A stretch of DNA of 64,000 bases from JADJPO01 sp046330955 (GCA_046330955.1 JAXLRT010000018.1:62001-126000), one strand, 5' to 3'. Positions 1 to 8,967 are shown, numbered from the stretch's first letter. Translations and numbers: made by a program. Notes: a model not told the origin generated them from the sequence alone.

Positions 1-1628
1 CGATCGACCTCGGACCGCTCACCGGTGCCACCGAGACCGATCGCACCACCGCCCTGAAGGACCTCGATGCCCGGCTGACCCTGATCCTCGAGGCCCTGCC
101 GGACACCGCCACGGTGATCGTGACCTCGCTCGCCGACGATCCCGCAGCCACCGGGGCGGTGTCCGGCAAGGCCGCTGCGAGCTCGGCGTCGGAAACCGCG
201 GGTTCGGCCGGTGGCGCCAGTGGCGCCCGGATGCAGTTCACCGCCATCGTCGGGCCCCGGCCCGGGGGCGGGAACCATCCCCCGGCCCTGCTGTTCAGCC
301 CCGGTACCCGGCACGACGGTCTGATGCTGACCACGGACCTCGCCCCGACGATCCTCGATCTGCTCGGCGTGACCGTCCCCACCACCATGGACGGTTCCCC
401 GGTGCACCCCTCGGCCAACGGCTCGGGCGACGAGGCAGATCGCCTCGAGCACCTGCTCGACCTCGACCTGGCCGCCGTCGAGTTGCAGCCGCTGTTCGGC
501 CCCGTGATCGCGGTGAGCGTGGTGATCGAGGTGTTCGCGGCGATCGTGCTCGCCTGGCTGCTGCGCCTGGTGCGCACGCCCGCGCTGCGCCGCCGGCTGC
601 GGGCGGGGCTGCACGCGGTCGGGATCGCCGGCGGCTGTCTTCCGGCGGCCACCGTACTGGCCGGGTTGGCGCCCTGGTGGCGCGCGGCCTCCCCCGGTAG
701 CGTCCTCGGGCTGGTCATCGCCGGGTGGGTGCTGGTCCTGGCGGCGATCGCCCTGGCCGGGCCGTGGCGACGCCGGGTGCTCGGCCCGGCCGGCGCCGTG
801 GGAGCCCTCACCGCCCTCGCGCTCACCGCCGATGTCGCCGCCGGATCGCCGCTGTCGCTGACCACGCTCATGGGTGGCCAACCGTTGATCGGCGGGCGGT
901 TCTACGGCTTCGGCAACCCGCTGTTCGCGGTGTTCGGCGCCGCCGTCCTGGTGTTCGCGATGGCCGTGGCCGATGCCCTCGCGCCACGCGGTGTCCGGGC
1001 TGGCGTGATCGCCGTGAGCGCGATCGGCCTGGGGGCGGCGGTGATCGACGTCCTGCCTGCGCTCGGCGCGGATGTCGGCGGCGCGCCGGCCCTGATCCCG
1101 GCCTTCGCGGTGCTCGCGCTACGGCTCTCAGGGCTGCGGGTGACCTGGCGTCGTGGGCTGCTGATCGCCTCGGGCACAGTGCTTCTCGTGGTCGCCGTGG
1201 CCGTCGCCGACTGGCTCCGACCGGAGGCCGACCGCACCCACCTGGGACGCTTCGTCCAGACCGCGATCGACGGCGGGGCGTGGAACGTCATCCGGCGCAA
1301 GGGAATGCAGAATCTCGAGATCCTGACGTCCTCGCCCTGGACGCTGCTGATCCCGGTGGCGATGGCCCTGCTGGTCTGGCTGCTGATCGATCCGCAGCGG
1401 TTCCGGTTCGGCGCCTTGCACACCGCCTACCGCCGGCTGCCGCTGCTCGCCCACGGCCTGGTGGCGCTCGGCGTCATGCTCGCCATCGCGTTCGCCGCCA
1501 ACGATTCCGGGACATCGATCCCACCCGCCGCGGGGCTGCTGGCGATGCCGTTGCTGGTGGCGATCACGGCCCGGGCGAGCGATGACGACCCGCCGCAGCC
1601 CACCGCACCACGGCCAGGACGGCGCTGA
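1..1628 (+). CDS. Multi-spanning membrane protein with alkaline-phosphatase-like N-terminal part (5' partial)
   Basis: The reading frame is open from base 3, so the true start lies upstream of the window. The visible N-terminal part ends with a segment reading DLAPTILDLLGV near base 335, a pattern typical of the C-terminal side of alkaline-phosphatase/sulfatase-fold enzymes. About nine or ten hydrophobic segments follow from about base 490 to the end, so the protein is an integral membrane protein. I do not recognise the substrate. A role in cell-envelope chemistry is only inferred, partly from the glycosyltransferases that follow on the opposite strand. The 3' end overlaps the convergent mannosyltransferase gene by 65 bp, and the tail loses hydrophobicity there. 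Confidence 0.8.
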   Translation, partial: IDLGPLTGATETDRTTALKDLDARLTLILEALPDTATVIVTSLADDPAATGAVSGKAAASSASETAGSAGGASGARMQFTAIVGPRPGGGNHPPALLFSPGTRHDGLMLTTDLAPTILDLLGVTVPTTMDGSPVHPSANGSGDEADRLEHLLDLDLAAVELQPLFGPVIAVSVVIEVFAAIVLAWLLRLVRTPALRRRLRAGLHAVGIAGGCLPAATVLAGLAPWWRAASPGSVLGLVIAGWVLVLAAIALAGPWRRRVLGPAGAVGALTALALTADVAAGSPLSLTTLMGGQPLIGGRFYGFGNPLFAVFGAAVLVFAMAVADALAPRGVRAGVIAVSAIGLGAAVIDVLPALGADVGGAPALIPAFAVLALRLSGLRVTWRRGLLIASGTVLLVVAVAVADWLRPEADRTHLGRFVQTAIDGGAWNVIRRKGMQNLEILTSSPWTLLIPVAMALLVWLLIDPQRFRFGALHTAYRRLPLLAHGLVALGVMLAIAFAANDSGTSIPPAAGLLAMPLLVAITARASDDDPPQPTAPRPGRR

Positions 1629-3078
1629 GCAGCACCACCGGCGCCACGTAGCGACGAAAACCCAGGGTCACCGTCTCGACGGTCGGCGACAGCCCGACCA
1701 CCCGACCCGGGAGGTAGGCCAGCGAGAGCACCGTGAGTCGTACCAGCAGAACCGATTCCAGACCGGCCAGGGTGCCCGCGGCCGGTACCAGCGCCAGCGG
1801 CGCCCAGATCATCGCGTCGTACCAGGGCAGCGCGTAGGGCGCACACAGCACCCAGGCGATGCACAGCATCACCGCAGCGGCCGCGGCCTCGCCACCCGGC
1901 ACCGCCCGGGCTCGCCGGACGAGCTCACCCAACCGGTCGCGCAGCAGCCACACCAGCCCGGCTGTGGCCAGCAGTGCCAGCGGAACCACCACCGCTCGCA
2001 TCGCGCCGCGCCCCGCCGCCAGCTCGACCAGGTTCACCACCGCCCGCCACGGCGAGGCGATGGAGGTGAACCCGCTGGCGGTGCGCAGCTGATCTGCCAC
2101 GTGCGGGCCGGCCCAGGCATAGGCGGGCACCACCACCAGCACCGCGCCGAACAACCCGTTGGCCAGCACCCGGCGCCGCTGATCGGCGCTCACCGCCCGC
2201 AGGCTCCACACCACGGCCAGCCCGAACAGGGCGTAGGGCGCCTTGACCGCCGCCGCCGCGCCCAACAGCATCCCCGCCGGGGCAGGCCAGCGCGCGGCGA
2301 CCACCAGGCCGGTCACCGCCACGGCGGTCGCCACCACGTCGACGTGTGCCCCCAGCACCAGCTGGCCCAACACCACGGGGTTCAGGGTCCACAGCACCGC
2401 CGCGCGGGCCCGGGCGGCGTCGTCCCCGCGGTGCACCCGGTCGAGCAGCACGGCCACGGCGACGAACGCCAACGCGCACACCAGCGACCAGCACCACACG
2501 CTCAGCCGCAGCGAGCCGCCGCCGAGGCGCGCCACCAGGGCGAACAGCGCGGTGGCCAGCGGCCCGTACACGCTGGGGGTGTGTTGCCACGGCGGCTGGA
2601 CGGCGCCGGCGACCGGGTCGGTGCCGCCGCGCCAGTCGATCGGCGCGACCAGATAGGCATCGTCACCGGCGGCGCTGATCCGGCCATAGGCCAGGTAGGA
2701 CAGGTGGTCGGCCGAGCCCGCCGGGGGCACCAACGTCAGCAGCAGCGCCGCCCCGATGCCGGCCGCCAGCCACCAGCGGAGCGGCAGCACGCCGTCCGGC
2801 CACCGGGTCGAGGCCTCGCCGAGGCCACGAAGCCCTCGAAGCCCCGACCACACCGCCAGCCCACCGAGCAGGTAGGCCAGCATGCCCAGGACGGTGACGG
2901 TGGCCGAGTCCGGGTGGGCCGCGACGTCCCAGGGCGGTGACGGCGTGGCCGGCCCGAGCCCCGGCACGGCCGCGGAGTCGCCCAGCGCGGCCAGCAGCAC
3001 CAGCAGGGCCAGGCTGGCCGCCCCGAGCAGGACGGCGCGACGTCCGGACCCGTCGGCCCGCACACCGTCAGCCGGCAC
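1564..3078 (-). CDS. GT-C type polyprenyl-phosphomannose-dependent mannosyltransferase, MptB-like
   Basis: The 504-aa product is predominantly hydrophobic, with ten or more likely transmembrane helices. The loop after the second or third helix reads GSADHLSYLAYGR, which resembles the acidic-residue loop of actinobacterial MptA/MptB alpha-1,6-mannosyltransferases. Family members transfer mannose from a polyprenyl phosphate carrier to a glycolipid or lipomannan outside the membrane. The GTG start overlaps the end of the upstream GT2 gene by 11 bp, so the two are probably one operon: the GT2 may make the lipid-linked sugar and this enzyme use it. The exact acceptor cannot be read from sequence. 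Other GT87/MptB-like enzymes of unknown specificity are the alternative. Confidence 0.78.
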   Translation of the reverse strand: MPADGVRADGSGRRAVLLGAASLALLVLLAALGDSAAVPGLGPATPSPPWDVAAHPDSATVTVLGMLAYLLGGLAVWSGLRGLRGLGEASTRWPDGVLPLRWWLAAGIGAALLLTLVPPAGSADHLSYLAYGRISAAGDDAYLVAPIDWRGGTDPVAGAVQPPWQHTPSVYGPLATALFALVARLGGGSLRLSVWCWSLVCALAFVAVAVLLDRVHRGDDAARARAAVLWTLNPVVLGQLVLGAHVDVVATAVAVTGLVVAARWPAPAGMLLGAAAAVKAPYALFGLAVVWSLRAVSADQRRRVLANGLFGAVLVVVPAYAWAGPHVADQLRTASGFTSIASPWRAVVNLVELAAGRGAMRAVVVPLALLATAGLVWLLRDRLGELVRRARAVPGGEAAAAAVMLCIAWVLCAPYALPWYDAMIWAPLALVPAAGTLAGLESVLLVRLTVLSLAYLPGRVVGLSPTVETVTLGFRRYVAPVVLLSAVLAVVRWAAAGRHRSPGP

Positions 3079-3856
3079 GGCGCCACCGAGGCAACCGTGC
3101 GAGCACCCGCAGCGGGGTGGCGCGCCGCAGCCGGCGCACCACCAGCGCGCGGGCGACGTCGCGGTACTGCGCCGCCCGGTGCAGCTGCCCCGACCAGTCG
3201 GCCCCGGTGACCCGGTGCTGCAGCTCGACCGGCACCTCCAGCACCGTGAACCCGGCGCTGAGCACGTCGATGGTCAGTGCCGTCTCGACGCCCCAACCGT
3301 GCGCCAACGGGCGTGCCGCGGCGAACGCCTCGGCGCTCAGGCATCGCATGCCCGACAGCGGTTGGGTCGCCGTCCAGCCGGTCGCCCGCCGGATGCCCTC
3401 GCGAGCCAGCCGCACCACGAACCCGCGCCCGCCGCCCGCTCGGGCCTGAGCGGGCAGGATCGCGATGGTCATGTCCGCCTCACCGGCCAGCACCGGGGCG
3501 GCCAGCGGGGCCAGGTTGGCGGCGGTCGATCCCAGGTCGGCGTCCACGAACAACCAGGCCAGCTCGCCGGCGTCGGCGAACCGCGACAGTCGGGTGACGC
3601 CGTATTCCAGCGCGGCGCCCTTGCCCACGTTGCGCGGCAGCCGGACGGCGACCGCGCCCGCCTCGCCGGCCCGGCGCAGCGTGGCATCCCGGGAGCCGTC
3701 GTCGACCACGACGACCCGGCGCACGCCGTCCAGCGCGAGGACGGCGCGCACGGTCTCGGCGATCGAGTCGGCCTCGTTGTAGGCCGGGATGATCGCCGCG
3801 AGCCCGGTGGGCCGCCGCGACAGCGGGCCGGGGTGCACCGAAGGGCTGGTGTTCAT
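3068..3856 (-). CDS. Family 2 glycosyltransferase (dolichyl-phosphate-sugar synthase-like)
   Basis: The 262-aa product has the GT-A signature in order: PAYNEAD at residues 24-30, VDDGS at 51-55 and the metal-binding DAD at 105-107. These are typical of glycosyltransferases that load a nucleotide sugar onto a polyprenyl phosphate. I chose the ATG at 3856 because the protein then begins just before the GT2 fold. A TAGGCT hexamer at 3865-3870 sits seven bases upstream, so the message may be leaderless. The frame stays open further upstream to 4261, but that part is shadow of the next gene. The overlap with the downstream mannosyltransferase suggests a donor-acceptor pair. The sugar is not determined. 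Confidence 0.85.
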   Translation of the reverse strand: MNTSPSVHPGPLSRRPTGLAAIIPAYNEADSIAETVRAVLALDGVRRVVVVDDGSRDATLRRAGEAGAVAVRLPRNVGKGAALEYGVTRLSRFADAGELAWLFVDADLGSTAANLAPLAAPVLAGEADMTIAILPAQARAGGGRGFVVRLAREGIRRATGWTATQPLSGMRCLSAEAFAAARPLAHGWGVETALTIDVLSAGFTVLEVPVELQHRVTGADWSGQLHRAAQYRDVARALVVRRLRRATPLRVLARLPRWRRAG

Positions 3857-3939
3857 CGAGGCGAGCCTAGTCAGCCCGACGGGCGACGTCCCGGCGGAAT
3901 CCCGGTCGATCTGTGCCGCTGCGTACCGGCCGGCGACGA

Positions 3940-4908
3940 TCAGCGCAGGGTCAGCTGGCGCGAGACCACCCCGGCGCGGGCGCCACGCTCCAGCGCGTTC
4001 AGCGGGGACTGGTCGGCCATCGCCTCGGCCAGCCGCGACGCGAAGGTCTCGGCCGGGGCCTCGAGGTCGTCGGCCTCGGCGTCCTCCGGCAGGTCCCACA
4101 CCGGCACCACGAGGCCGTCGGCGCGGAACGCCCCGACGTAGCGGGCGCCGTCCACGATCGCCGAGGCCCCGGCGGCGTGCAGCCGGGCGATGCCGTCGAG
4201 CAGCACGTCCTCGTCGTGCGGCATCACCCAGCGCAGGTGGCGGCGCCGGCCGACGGCGCACCAGTAGGCCGCCGCCACCGAGGCCAGCCGGCGCGTCGGG
4301 ACGGCGGCCGCGTTGGCGCGCTCGAGCGATTCGCGGGCCTCGGTGGTCAGCTCGACGTCGCGGGCCATCCAGAAGTCGAACCCGTCGTGCACGGTGACCT
4401 CGAAGGGCAGCGAGGTGTCGAGCACGTCCTGCAGCCGCGGCGTCCCGGCGGGTGCAGCGCCGTCGGCGACCGGGTTGCCCGGCTCGGTGGCGAGCGCCTG
4501 CAGCACGGCGTACGCCACGTCACGGCCGGCGTCCGCGGAGTTGGTCTGGGTCTGCAACCCGACGAAGATCTCGCCGTCGGCGCGGTGCAGGCCGGGCCAG
4601 GCCAGCGGCAGCACCGTCGTGACCGTGACCTCGCGGGCGCCGTGCTCGGGGACGGTGCGCACCTGGGCGGTGGCCGCCGGCACGATCTCGCGCAGCGCCA
4701 CCCAGTCGCACTCGCCGGGCATGCCCTCGAACGGGCGGGTGACCAGGGCGGTGGCCTCGAACCGGGCCGCCCGGCCGTGACAGGCCTTGTACCGCTTGCC
4801 CGACCCGCAGGGGCACGGCTCGCGCATGCCGACGACCGGCACCGGCTCGTTCGGGTCGAGCACGGCGGTGGCGGATCGGGTGGCGGCGCGGCGTGCGGAC
4901 TTGCCCAT
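3940..4908 (-). CDS. DUF5926 family protein with N-terminal SEC-C zinc motif
   Basis: The 322-aa product begins MGKSARR and carries a SEC-C motif, CPCGSGKRYKACHG, at residues 32-45 (C-x-C-x8-C-H), the zinc-binding module found at the SecA C-terminus and in many stand-alone proteins. The rest, including PFEGMPGECDWVALREIVPAATA-like text around residues 60-82 and an acidic helical C-terminus, matches the actinobacterial DUF5926 family as I recall it. The molecular role is unknown. SEC-C modules usually mediate protein or nucleic-acid contacts. It stands alone, with short gaps to both neighbours. Confidence 0.8.
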   Translation of the reverse strand: MGKSARRAATRSATAVLDPNEPVPVVGMREPCPCGSGKRYKACHGRAARFEATALVTRPFEGMPGECDWVALREIVPAATAQVRTVPEHGAREVTVTTVLPLAWPGLHRADGEIFVGLQTQTNSADAGRDVAYAVLQALATEPGNPVADGAAPAGTPRLQDVLDTSLPFEVTVHDGFDFWMARDVELTTEARESLERANAAAVPTRRLASVAAAYWCAVGRRRHLRWVMPHDEDVLLDGIARLHAAGASAIVDGARYVGAFRADGLVVPVWDLPEDAEADDLEAPAETFASRLAEAMADQSPLNALERGARAGVVSRQLTLR

Positions 4909-4994
4909 GGGACGCGGACTCCTCGACTCGGGGGTCCCAATCTAGCCAGCCGGACGGCGTCCCTCGGACGGGGCGATCCCGACCAGCGGGTCTG

Positions 4995-5453
4995 TCAGCG
5001 GACCAGGCGCAGGGCCGGCGTGCGGTCGAGCGACAGTGCGGCCCACACCGTGCGCAGGCCACCGGCGTGGTCGTTCACGCCCCAGCACTCGGAGAGGCGT
5101 TCGACGATGTGCAGGCCACGACCCGAGACGGCGGTGAGCGAGGGCTCCTGCGCCTCCACGACGCGACCGGAGCCGCCATCGGTGACCCGTACCTGCAGCT
5201 GCCCGCCCCGCAGTTGCCAGCCGAGCACCAGGACGCCGCCGGCGATGGCGCGCGCATGCCGGACGGCATTGCCGAGCAGCTCCGAGACCACGACCTCGGC
5301 GTCGTCGATGATCGGCTCGGCGAGTCCCATCCTGCCGAGCGCGGCCCGCAAAGTCCGACGGGCCACGGTCACCGAGTCCGGCCGGTGAGGCAGCCGCAAC
5401 ACCTCGGCCGGCGGCAGTGCCGTGGGGTGCGACCACGCATTCGAGGTCTTCAT
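4995..5453 (-). CDS. RsbW/SpoIIAB-type ATP-binding protein (putative anti-sigma or serine kinase)
   Basis: The 152-aa product is a single GHKL-fold domain. The N box EVVVSELLGNAVRHA, the G1 box VTDGGSG and the G2 box GRGLHIVE are all present and in order. Actinobacteria encode many such small histidine-kinase-like ATPases that act as anti-sigma factors or phosphorylate anti-anti-sigma proteins. The start at 5453 follows a good ribosome-binding site (GGAGGG) about 8 bases upstream on the minus strand. No STAS anti-anti-sigma or cognate sigma gene is adjacent, so the partner is unknown. The ECF gene at 6.5 kb is an unlikely partner because RsbW types bind SigB-like factors. Confidence 0.82.
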   Translation of the reverse strand: MKTSNAWSHPTALPPAEVLRLPHRPDSVTVARRTLRAALGRMGLAEPIIDDAEVVVSELLGNAVRHARAIAGGVLVLGWQLRGGQLQVRVTDGGSGRVVEAQEPSLTAVSGRGLHIVERLSECWGVNDHAGGLRTVWAALSLDRTPALRLVR

Positions 5454-5604
5454 CCTCGGCACCCTCCCGGCTCGATGACAACGATTCCCTCGGAACTCAA
5501 TACCCCGTCGCCGTGACCTGTGAAACCCCTGTCCTGGTCGGTCTCGCCGAATGGGCTCCTGACCGCGACTGTAGGTGGCGTCGGCACCTTCCGCACGAGG
5601 ACCA

Positions 5605-6462
5605 TCACCCCTCCAGCGCCCCGGCCCCCGCCAGGCCACCCGGATGGCCGTCGGCCGTGATCCAGCTCGCCACCTCGCGAGGTCGATTCGTGATGATGGC
5701 CTGCACTCCGAGGTCCAGGCAGCGCCGCACGTCCTCGGGTTCGTCGACGGTCCAGACGTGCAGTTCCTGGCCGGCGCGCACCAGGTCGGCGACGTACTCG
5801 GGCCGGTCCCTGACCAGGGTGATGTCCAGGCCGGCGATCCGGCACCCGGCGGGCAGCGAGCCGTCGCCGTGCATCCGGGGAATCCGTTCCACCAGGTACA
5901 CCAGCGGCAGCTCGGGGGTCAGCCGGTGCATCCGCCGGACGGCCATCGCCGAGAAGCTCATCATGCGCACCGAGACCCCGGCGTCCGGGGTGTGCCAGCC
6001 GAACTCGGTCAGCAGCTCGGCCAGGGCCTGCTCGACGTGGCCACCGAACCGGTTGGGGTGCTTGGTCTCGATCGCCAGCTCGAGCGGCCGGCCGGCGTCG
6101 CGGACCAGCTCGCACAGCGCGCGCAGCGTGAGCAGCTCCCGGCACCCCGGCACCGGGTCGGCGGAGGCGTCCGGGCCGAGCCGCCAACCACCCCAGTCCA
6201 GGGCCTCGAGCCGGTCGGCCGACAGGCCCGAGACCGAACCCCGCCCCGAGGACGTGCGGTCGACCCGGGCATCGTGCAGGCAGATCAGCTGCCCGTCGGC
6301 GCTGAGCCGGACGTCGCACTCGAGCCCGTCCGCGCCGTCCTCGATCGCCCGCCGGTAGGCAGCGGGGGTGTGTTCGGGAAGGTCTGCGCTCGCGCCGCGA
6401 TGGGCGATCACCCGGGGACGCAACGGCGCGACGGGGACCTTCACGGCACGTGATGTTGGCAC
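5605..6462 (-). CDS. Glycerophosphodiester phosphodiesterase
   Basis: The 285-aa product has the GDPD catalytic signature: HRGASADLPEHT near residue 20 and LECDVRLSADG followed by LHDARVDRT around residues 48-70, with the metal-binding E and D in the expected spacing. The family hydrolyses glycerophosphodiesters to glycerol-3-phosphate and an alcohol and here is likely cytoplasmic, since no signal peptide is visible. The start used is GTG at 6462. A second GTG six codons in is an alternative. It is divergent from the sigma factor gene across about 80 bp. Confidence 0.87.
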   Translation of the reverse strand: MPTSRAVKVPVAPLRPRVIAHRGASADLPEHTPAAYRRAIEDGADGLECDVRLSADGQLICLHDARVDRTSSGRGSVSGLSADRLEALDWGGWRLGPDASADPVPGCRELLTLRALCELVRDAGRPLELAIETKHPNRFGGHVEQALAELLTEFGWHTPDAGVSVRMMSFSAMAVRRMHRLTPELPLVYLVERIPRMHGDGSLPAGCRIAGLDITLVRDRPEYVADLVRAGQELHVWTVDEPEDVRRCLDLGVQAIITNRPREVASWITADGHPGGLAGAGALEG

Positions 6463-6541
6463 AACGACCGCGCGGATTCGGTGAGGATCGAGGGATTGGA
6501 GCGTCCCTCACAGATCGGGCAGCCCTAGCGTTGTGTTCATC

Positions 6542-7069
6542 GTGAGCCTGCCGCCGTTCCAAGACCTGATCGATGCCCACTGGCGCGATGTGGCCCGGCT
6601 GTCCCATGCCCTGGTCGGGCCGGCGGACGCCGAGGACGTCGCCCAGCAGGCCTGGACCCAGGCGCTGGCCGCCTACCCGACGTTGCGCTCGGCGACCAAC
6701 CTGCGCGGCTGGCTGCTGACGATCACCTCGCGGTGCGCCACCGACACCCATCGGGCGCGGGCCAGGCGGGCGGTGCCGGTCGAGTCGCTGCCGGACTCAC
6801 CGCCCCGTTCCGGTCTCGACCCGGCCGCGGCCGTCGAGTCGCGCCTGGCCGAGTCCGGCGCGAGCGGACTGTGGGCCGCGGTGCGCGCGCTGCCGGAGCG
6901 GCAGCGCGCTGCCATCGCGCTGCGCTACGTCGTCGATCTGGACCACGCCGACGTGGCCCGCGCCCTGGGCACCACGCCGGGGGCGACGCGCCGTCTGGTC
7001 TCGGACGCGCTGGCCCGGCTGCGCGTCACCACCACCGAAGCCGTCGATCGACCCGAGGAGTCCCGATGA
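6542..7069 (+). CDS. ECF-type RNA polymerase sigma factor
   Basis: The 175-aa product has region 2 (DAEDVAQQAWTQALAAY and LRGWLLTITSRCATD) and region 4 (LPERQRAAIALRYVVDLDHADVARALGTTPGATRRLVSDALARLR), and lacks regions 1 and 3, as in extracytoplasmic-function sigma factors. I prefer the GTG at 6542. A GTG at 6533 is also open but lies almost on top of a TAGCGT -10-like hexamer at 6526-6531. No anti-sigma gene follows. Instead the stop codon overlaps the ATG of an Ogt-type methyltransferase by four bases, so the two proteins are made from one message by coupled translation. Confidence 0.85.
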   Translation: MSLPPFQDLIDAHWRDVARLSHALVGPADAEDVAQQAWTQALAAYPTLRSATNLRGWLLTITSRCATDTHRARARRAVPVESLPDSPPRSGLDPAAAVESRLAESGASGLWAAVRALPERQRAAIALRYVVDLDHADVARALGTTPGATRRLVSDALARLRVTTTEAVDRPEESR

Positions 7070-7674
7070 GCGACCAGCTCGAGCAGGCCCTGCGCGCGCT
7101 GCGCACCGAGCCCGTCCCGGCCGAGGCGGCGGGACCACCGCAGCCGGACGGCGCGGACGTCACCTACCTGATCGAACCCACCGCGGTCGGCGAACTGCTG
7201 CTGGCCACCCGGCGGGACGGCGTCCTGCTGGCCTGCGCCTACGCCGGCTCGACCGCGCTGGGTGGCGCGAGCGGGGTGCTGCACCGCTTGGCCGGTGCGG
7301 TGTCGCCTCGGGTGATCCGCGGCACCGGACCCGGGCTGGACGAGGTCCGCCACCAACTCGACCAGTACCTGGCCGGACGCCGCCGTTCCCTCGACCTGCC
7401 GTTCGAGCCGGTGCTGGCCGCACCGTTCCAGCGCGAGGTGCTGACCGGGCTGGCGGCGTCCGTCGGCTACGGCGATCGCACCACGTACGGCGACCTGGCT
7501 CGCCGGATCGGCCGCCCGGGTGCGGCGCGGGCGGTGGGGACGGCGCTGGGCGCCAACCCGCTGTGTCTGGTGCTGCCCTGCCACCGGGTGACCGGGGCGG
7601 GCGGAAAACTCACCGGATACGCCGGAGGACTCGAGGCCAAGCAGTGGCTGCTCGACCTCGAGTCCTCGGGGTGA
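7066..7674 (+). CDS. ogt: Methylated-DNA--protein-cysteine S-methyltransferase (Ogt/MGMT)
   Basis: The 202-aa product carries the suicidal alkyl-acceptor motif PCHRV with Cys172, preceded by a winged-helix DNA-binding part (FQREVLTGLAASVGYGDRTTYGDLARRIGRPGAARAVGTALGANP). The reaction moves an O6-alkyl group from guanine to Cys172. The first 30 residues, LEQALRALRTEPVPA and a Pro-rich linker, are an extension I cannot assign; they resemble the opening of some small sigma-associated proteins. Start at the ATG overlapping the sigma gene's TGA. The pairing suggests alkylation-responsive control, which is inference. No Ada-type N-terminal domain is present. Confidence 0.88.
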   Translation: MSDQLEQALRALRTEPVPAEAAGPPQPDGADVTYLIEPTAVGELLLATRRDGVLLACAYAGSTALGGASGVLHRLAGAVSPRVIRGTGPGLDEVRHQLDQYLAGRRRSLDLPFEPVLAAPFQREVLTGLAASVGYGDRTTYGDLARRIGRPGAARAVGTALGANPLCLVLPCHRVTGAGGKLTGYAGGLEAKQWLLDLESSG

Positions 7675-7724
7675 CGCGGGGGTGACGCGGGGGTGGTGCT
7701 GGGTGGTTCGGGGTGGTGCTGGAT
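7670..7724. repeat. Short G-rich tandem repeats between convergent genes
   Basis: GGTGACGCGGG occurs twice in tandem at 7670-7680 and 7681-7691, the first copy containing the ogt stop codon. GGGGTGGTGCTGG then recurs about 20 bases apart. The array ends next to the convergent yceI stop. It looks like local slippage duplication and has no evident function. Confidence 0.5.
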
Positions 7725-8272
7725 CAGGCCTGCTTACCGGCCTCGATCTCGATGACCAGCTTGACCTTCTCGCCCACCAGGAAGCCACCGGTCTCGAGGG
7801 CGGCGTTCCACTGCAGGCCCCAGTCCTTGCGGTTGATGGTCGCGGAGGTCTCGAATCCGGCCTTGGTGTTGCCCCACGGGTCCTTGGCGATGCCGCCGAA
7901 CTCCCAGACGAGCTCGATCGGGGCGGTGTGGCCGCCGATGGTCAGGTCGCCGACGGTCACGATCTCGTCGCCCTTGACCGACACCGAGGTGCTCTTGTAG
8001 GTGATCTTCGGGTTGTTCTCGACGTCGAAGAAGTCGGCGCTCTTGAGGTGGCCGTCGCGCTGCTCGTTGCCGGTGTTGACCGACGCGGCGTCGATCTCGA
8101 CCCACAGCGAGGAGTTCTCGGGGTTCTCGGCGTCGATCGTGGCGCCACCGGCGTAGACGCCGAAGTTGCCGCGCGTGGTGGCAACCACGGCGTGCTTGAC
8201 GGCGAAGCCGACCGTCGAGTGGGCGGCGTCGATGTCCCAGGTACCGGTCAGCTCGGCGGGAAAGGCGCTCAT
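7724..8272 (-). CDS. YceI family lipid-binding protein
   Basis: The 182-aa product shows the YceI lipocalin-like pattern: GTWDIDAAHSTVGFAVKH at the start, followed by the alternating strands VTVGDLTIGGHTAPIELVWEFGG and the C-terminal NRKDWGLQWNAALETGGFLVGEKVKLVIEIE. Family members bind polyisoprenoid-like lipids in a beta barrel. No signal peptide is visible, so a cytoplasmic location is likely, as for many actinobacterial members. The ATG at 8272 is preceded by GAGGAG about 10 bases upstream and by a near-consensus promoter, so the 32-codon longer frame upstream is not needed. Confidence 0.92.
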   Translation of the reverse strand: MSAFPAELTGTWDIDAAHSTVGFAVKHAVVATTRGNFGVYAGGATIDAENPENSSLWVEIDAASVNTGNEQRDGHLKSADFFDVENNPKITYKSTSVSVKGDEIVTVGDLTIGGHTAPIELVWEFGGIAKDPWGNTKAGFETSATINRKDWGLQWNAALETGGFLVGEKVKLVIEIEAGKQA

Positions 8273-8311
8273 GGGGGAGGTGCTCCTCGTGATGTCGGGG
8301 TTGTTAGTTGA

Positions 8312-8340
8312 AACGTAAACCTTTTTCGCGGACGTGTCAA
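8312..8340 (-). promoter_or_regulatory. Near-consensus sigma-70 type promoter of yceI
   Basis: On the minus strand TTGACA (8340-8335) is separated by 17 bases from TACGTT (8317-8312). This is the clearest vegetative promoter in the window, with a perfect -35 box and a TAnnnT -10 box, and leaves about a 30-base leader that includes the GAGGAG ribosome-binding site. Confidence 0.6.
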
Positions 8341-8457
8341 CTGGTGACCCTGAGAAATCTCGAATCACTCTCGGCGAAGAACACCCCCGAAGGGGTGAAC
8401 GGCGCGCCGACGACGGGCGTGCAGCACGATGTGCTCACCCGAACCCAGGAGTGATCG

Positions 8458-8967
8458 GTGATCGAACGCCTCGACCCGGACGTCGCGCCCCCGCCCGAGG
8501 GTCTGGCCGCCGAACTCGCCGAGCTGCTGTGCGACAGCCTGGACGACGGGGCGAGCACGGGCTTCCTGCACCCGTTCAGCCCTGCCGAGGCGGCGGCCTT
8601 CTGGCGCCGGCAGTTGCCCGGCCGTACGATCTGGCTGGCGCGCACCGAGCACGGTCGGCTCGACGGCTGCGTCCAGCTGGCCCGCAGCGAGTACCCCAAC
8701 GGCCGTCACCGCGGCGAGGTGGTCAAGCTGCTGGTGCACCGCCGGGCCCGGCGCCGCGGCCTGGCCACCGCCCTGATGACCGCCGTCGAGGACGCCGCCC
8801 GCGCCGAGGGACTCACCCTGCTGATGCTCGACACCGAGACCGACAGCCCGGCCGAGACCCTCTACCGCGGCCTGGGCTGGCAGCCGTACGGCGTCGTCCC
8901 AGCGCACTCGGCCCGCCCCGACGGCGTGCTGGCGCCGACCACGTTCTACTGCAAGCAGCTCGCCTGA
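8458..8967 (+). CDS. GNAT family N-acetyltransferase
   Basis: The 169-aa product has the GNAT core: an acetyl-CoA-binding motif A, VVKLLVHRRARRRGLATALMTAVEDAA (R-R-x-G-L-A), followed by LLMLDTETDSPAETLYRGLGWQPYG, the typical motif B with the Y-x-x-x-G-W/F element. It acetylates an unknown small molecule or protein amine. The start is GTG at 8458. It diverges from yceI across about 185 bp and converges with the next gene at 8981. Confidence 0.85.
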   Translation: MIERLDPDVAPPPEGLAAELAELLCDSLDDGASTGFLHPFSPAEAAAFWRRQLPGRTIWLARTEHGRLDGCVQLARSEYPNGRHRGEVVKLLVHRRARRRGLATALMTAVEDAARAEGLTLLMLDTETDSPAETLYRGLGWQPYGVVPAHSARPDGVLAPTTFYCKQLA

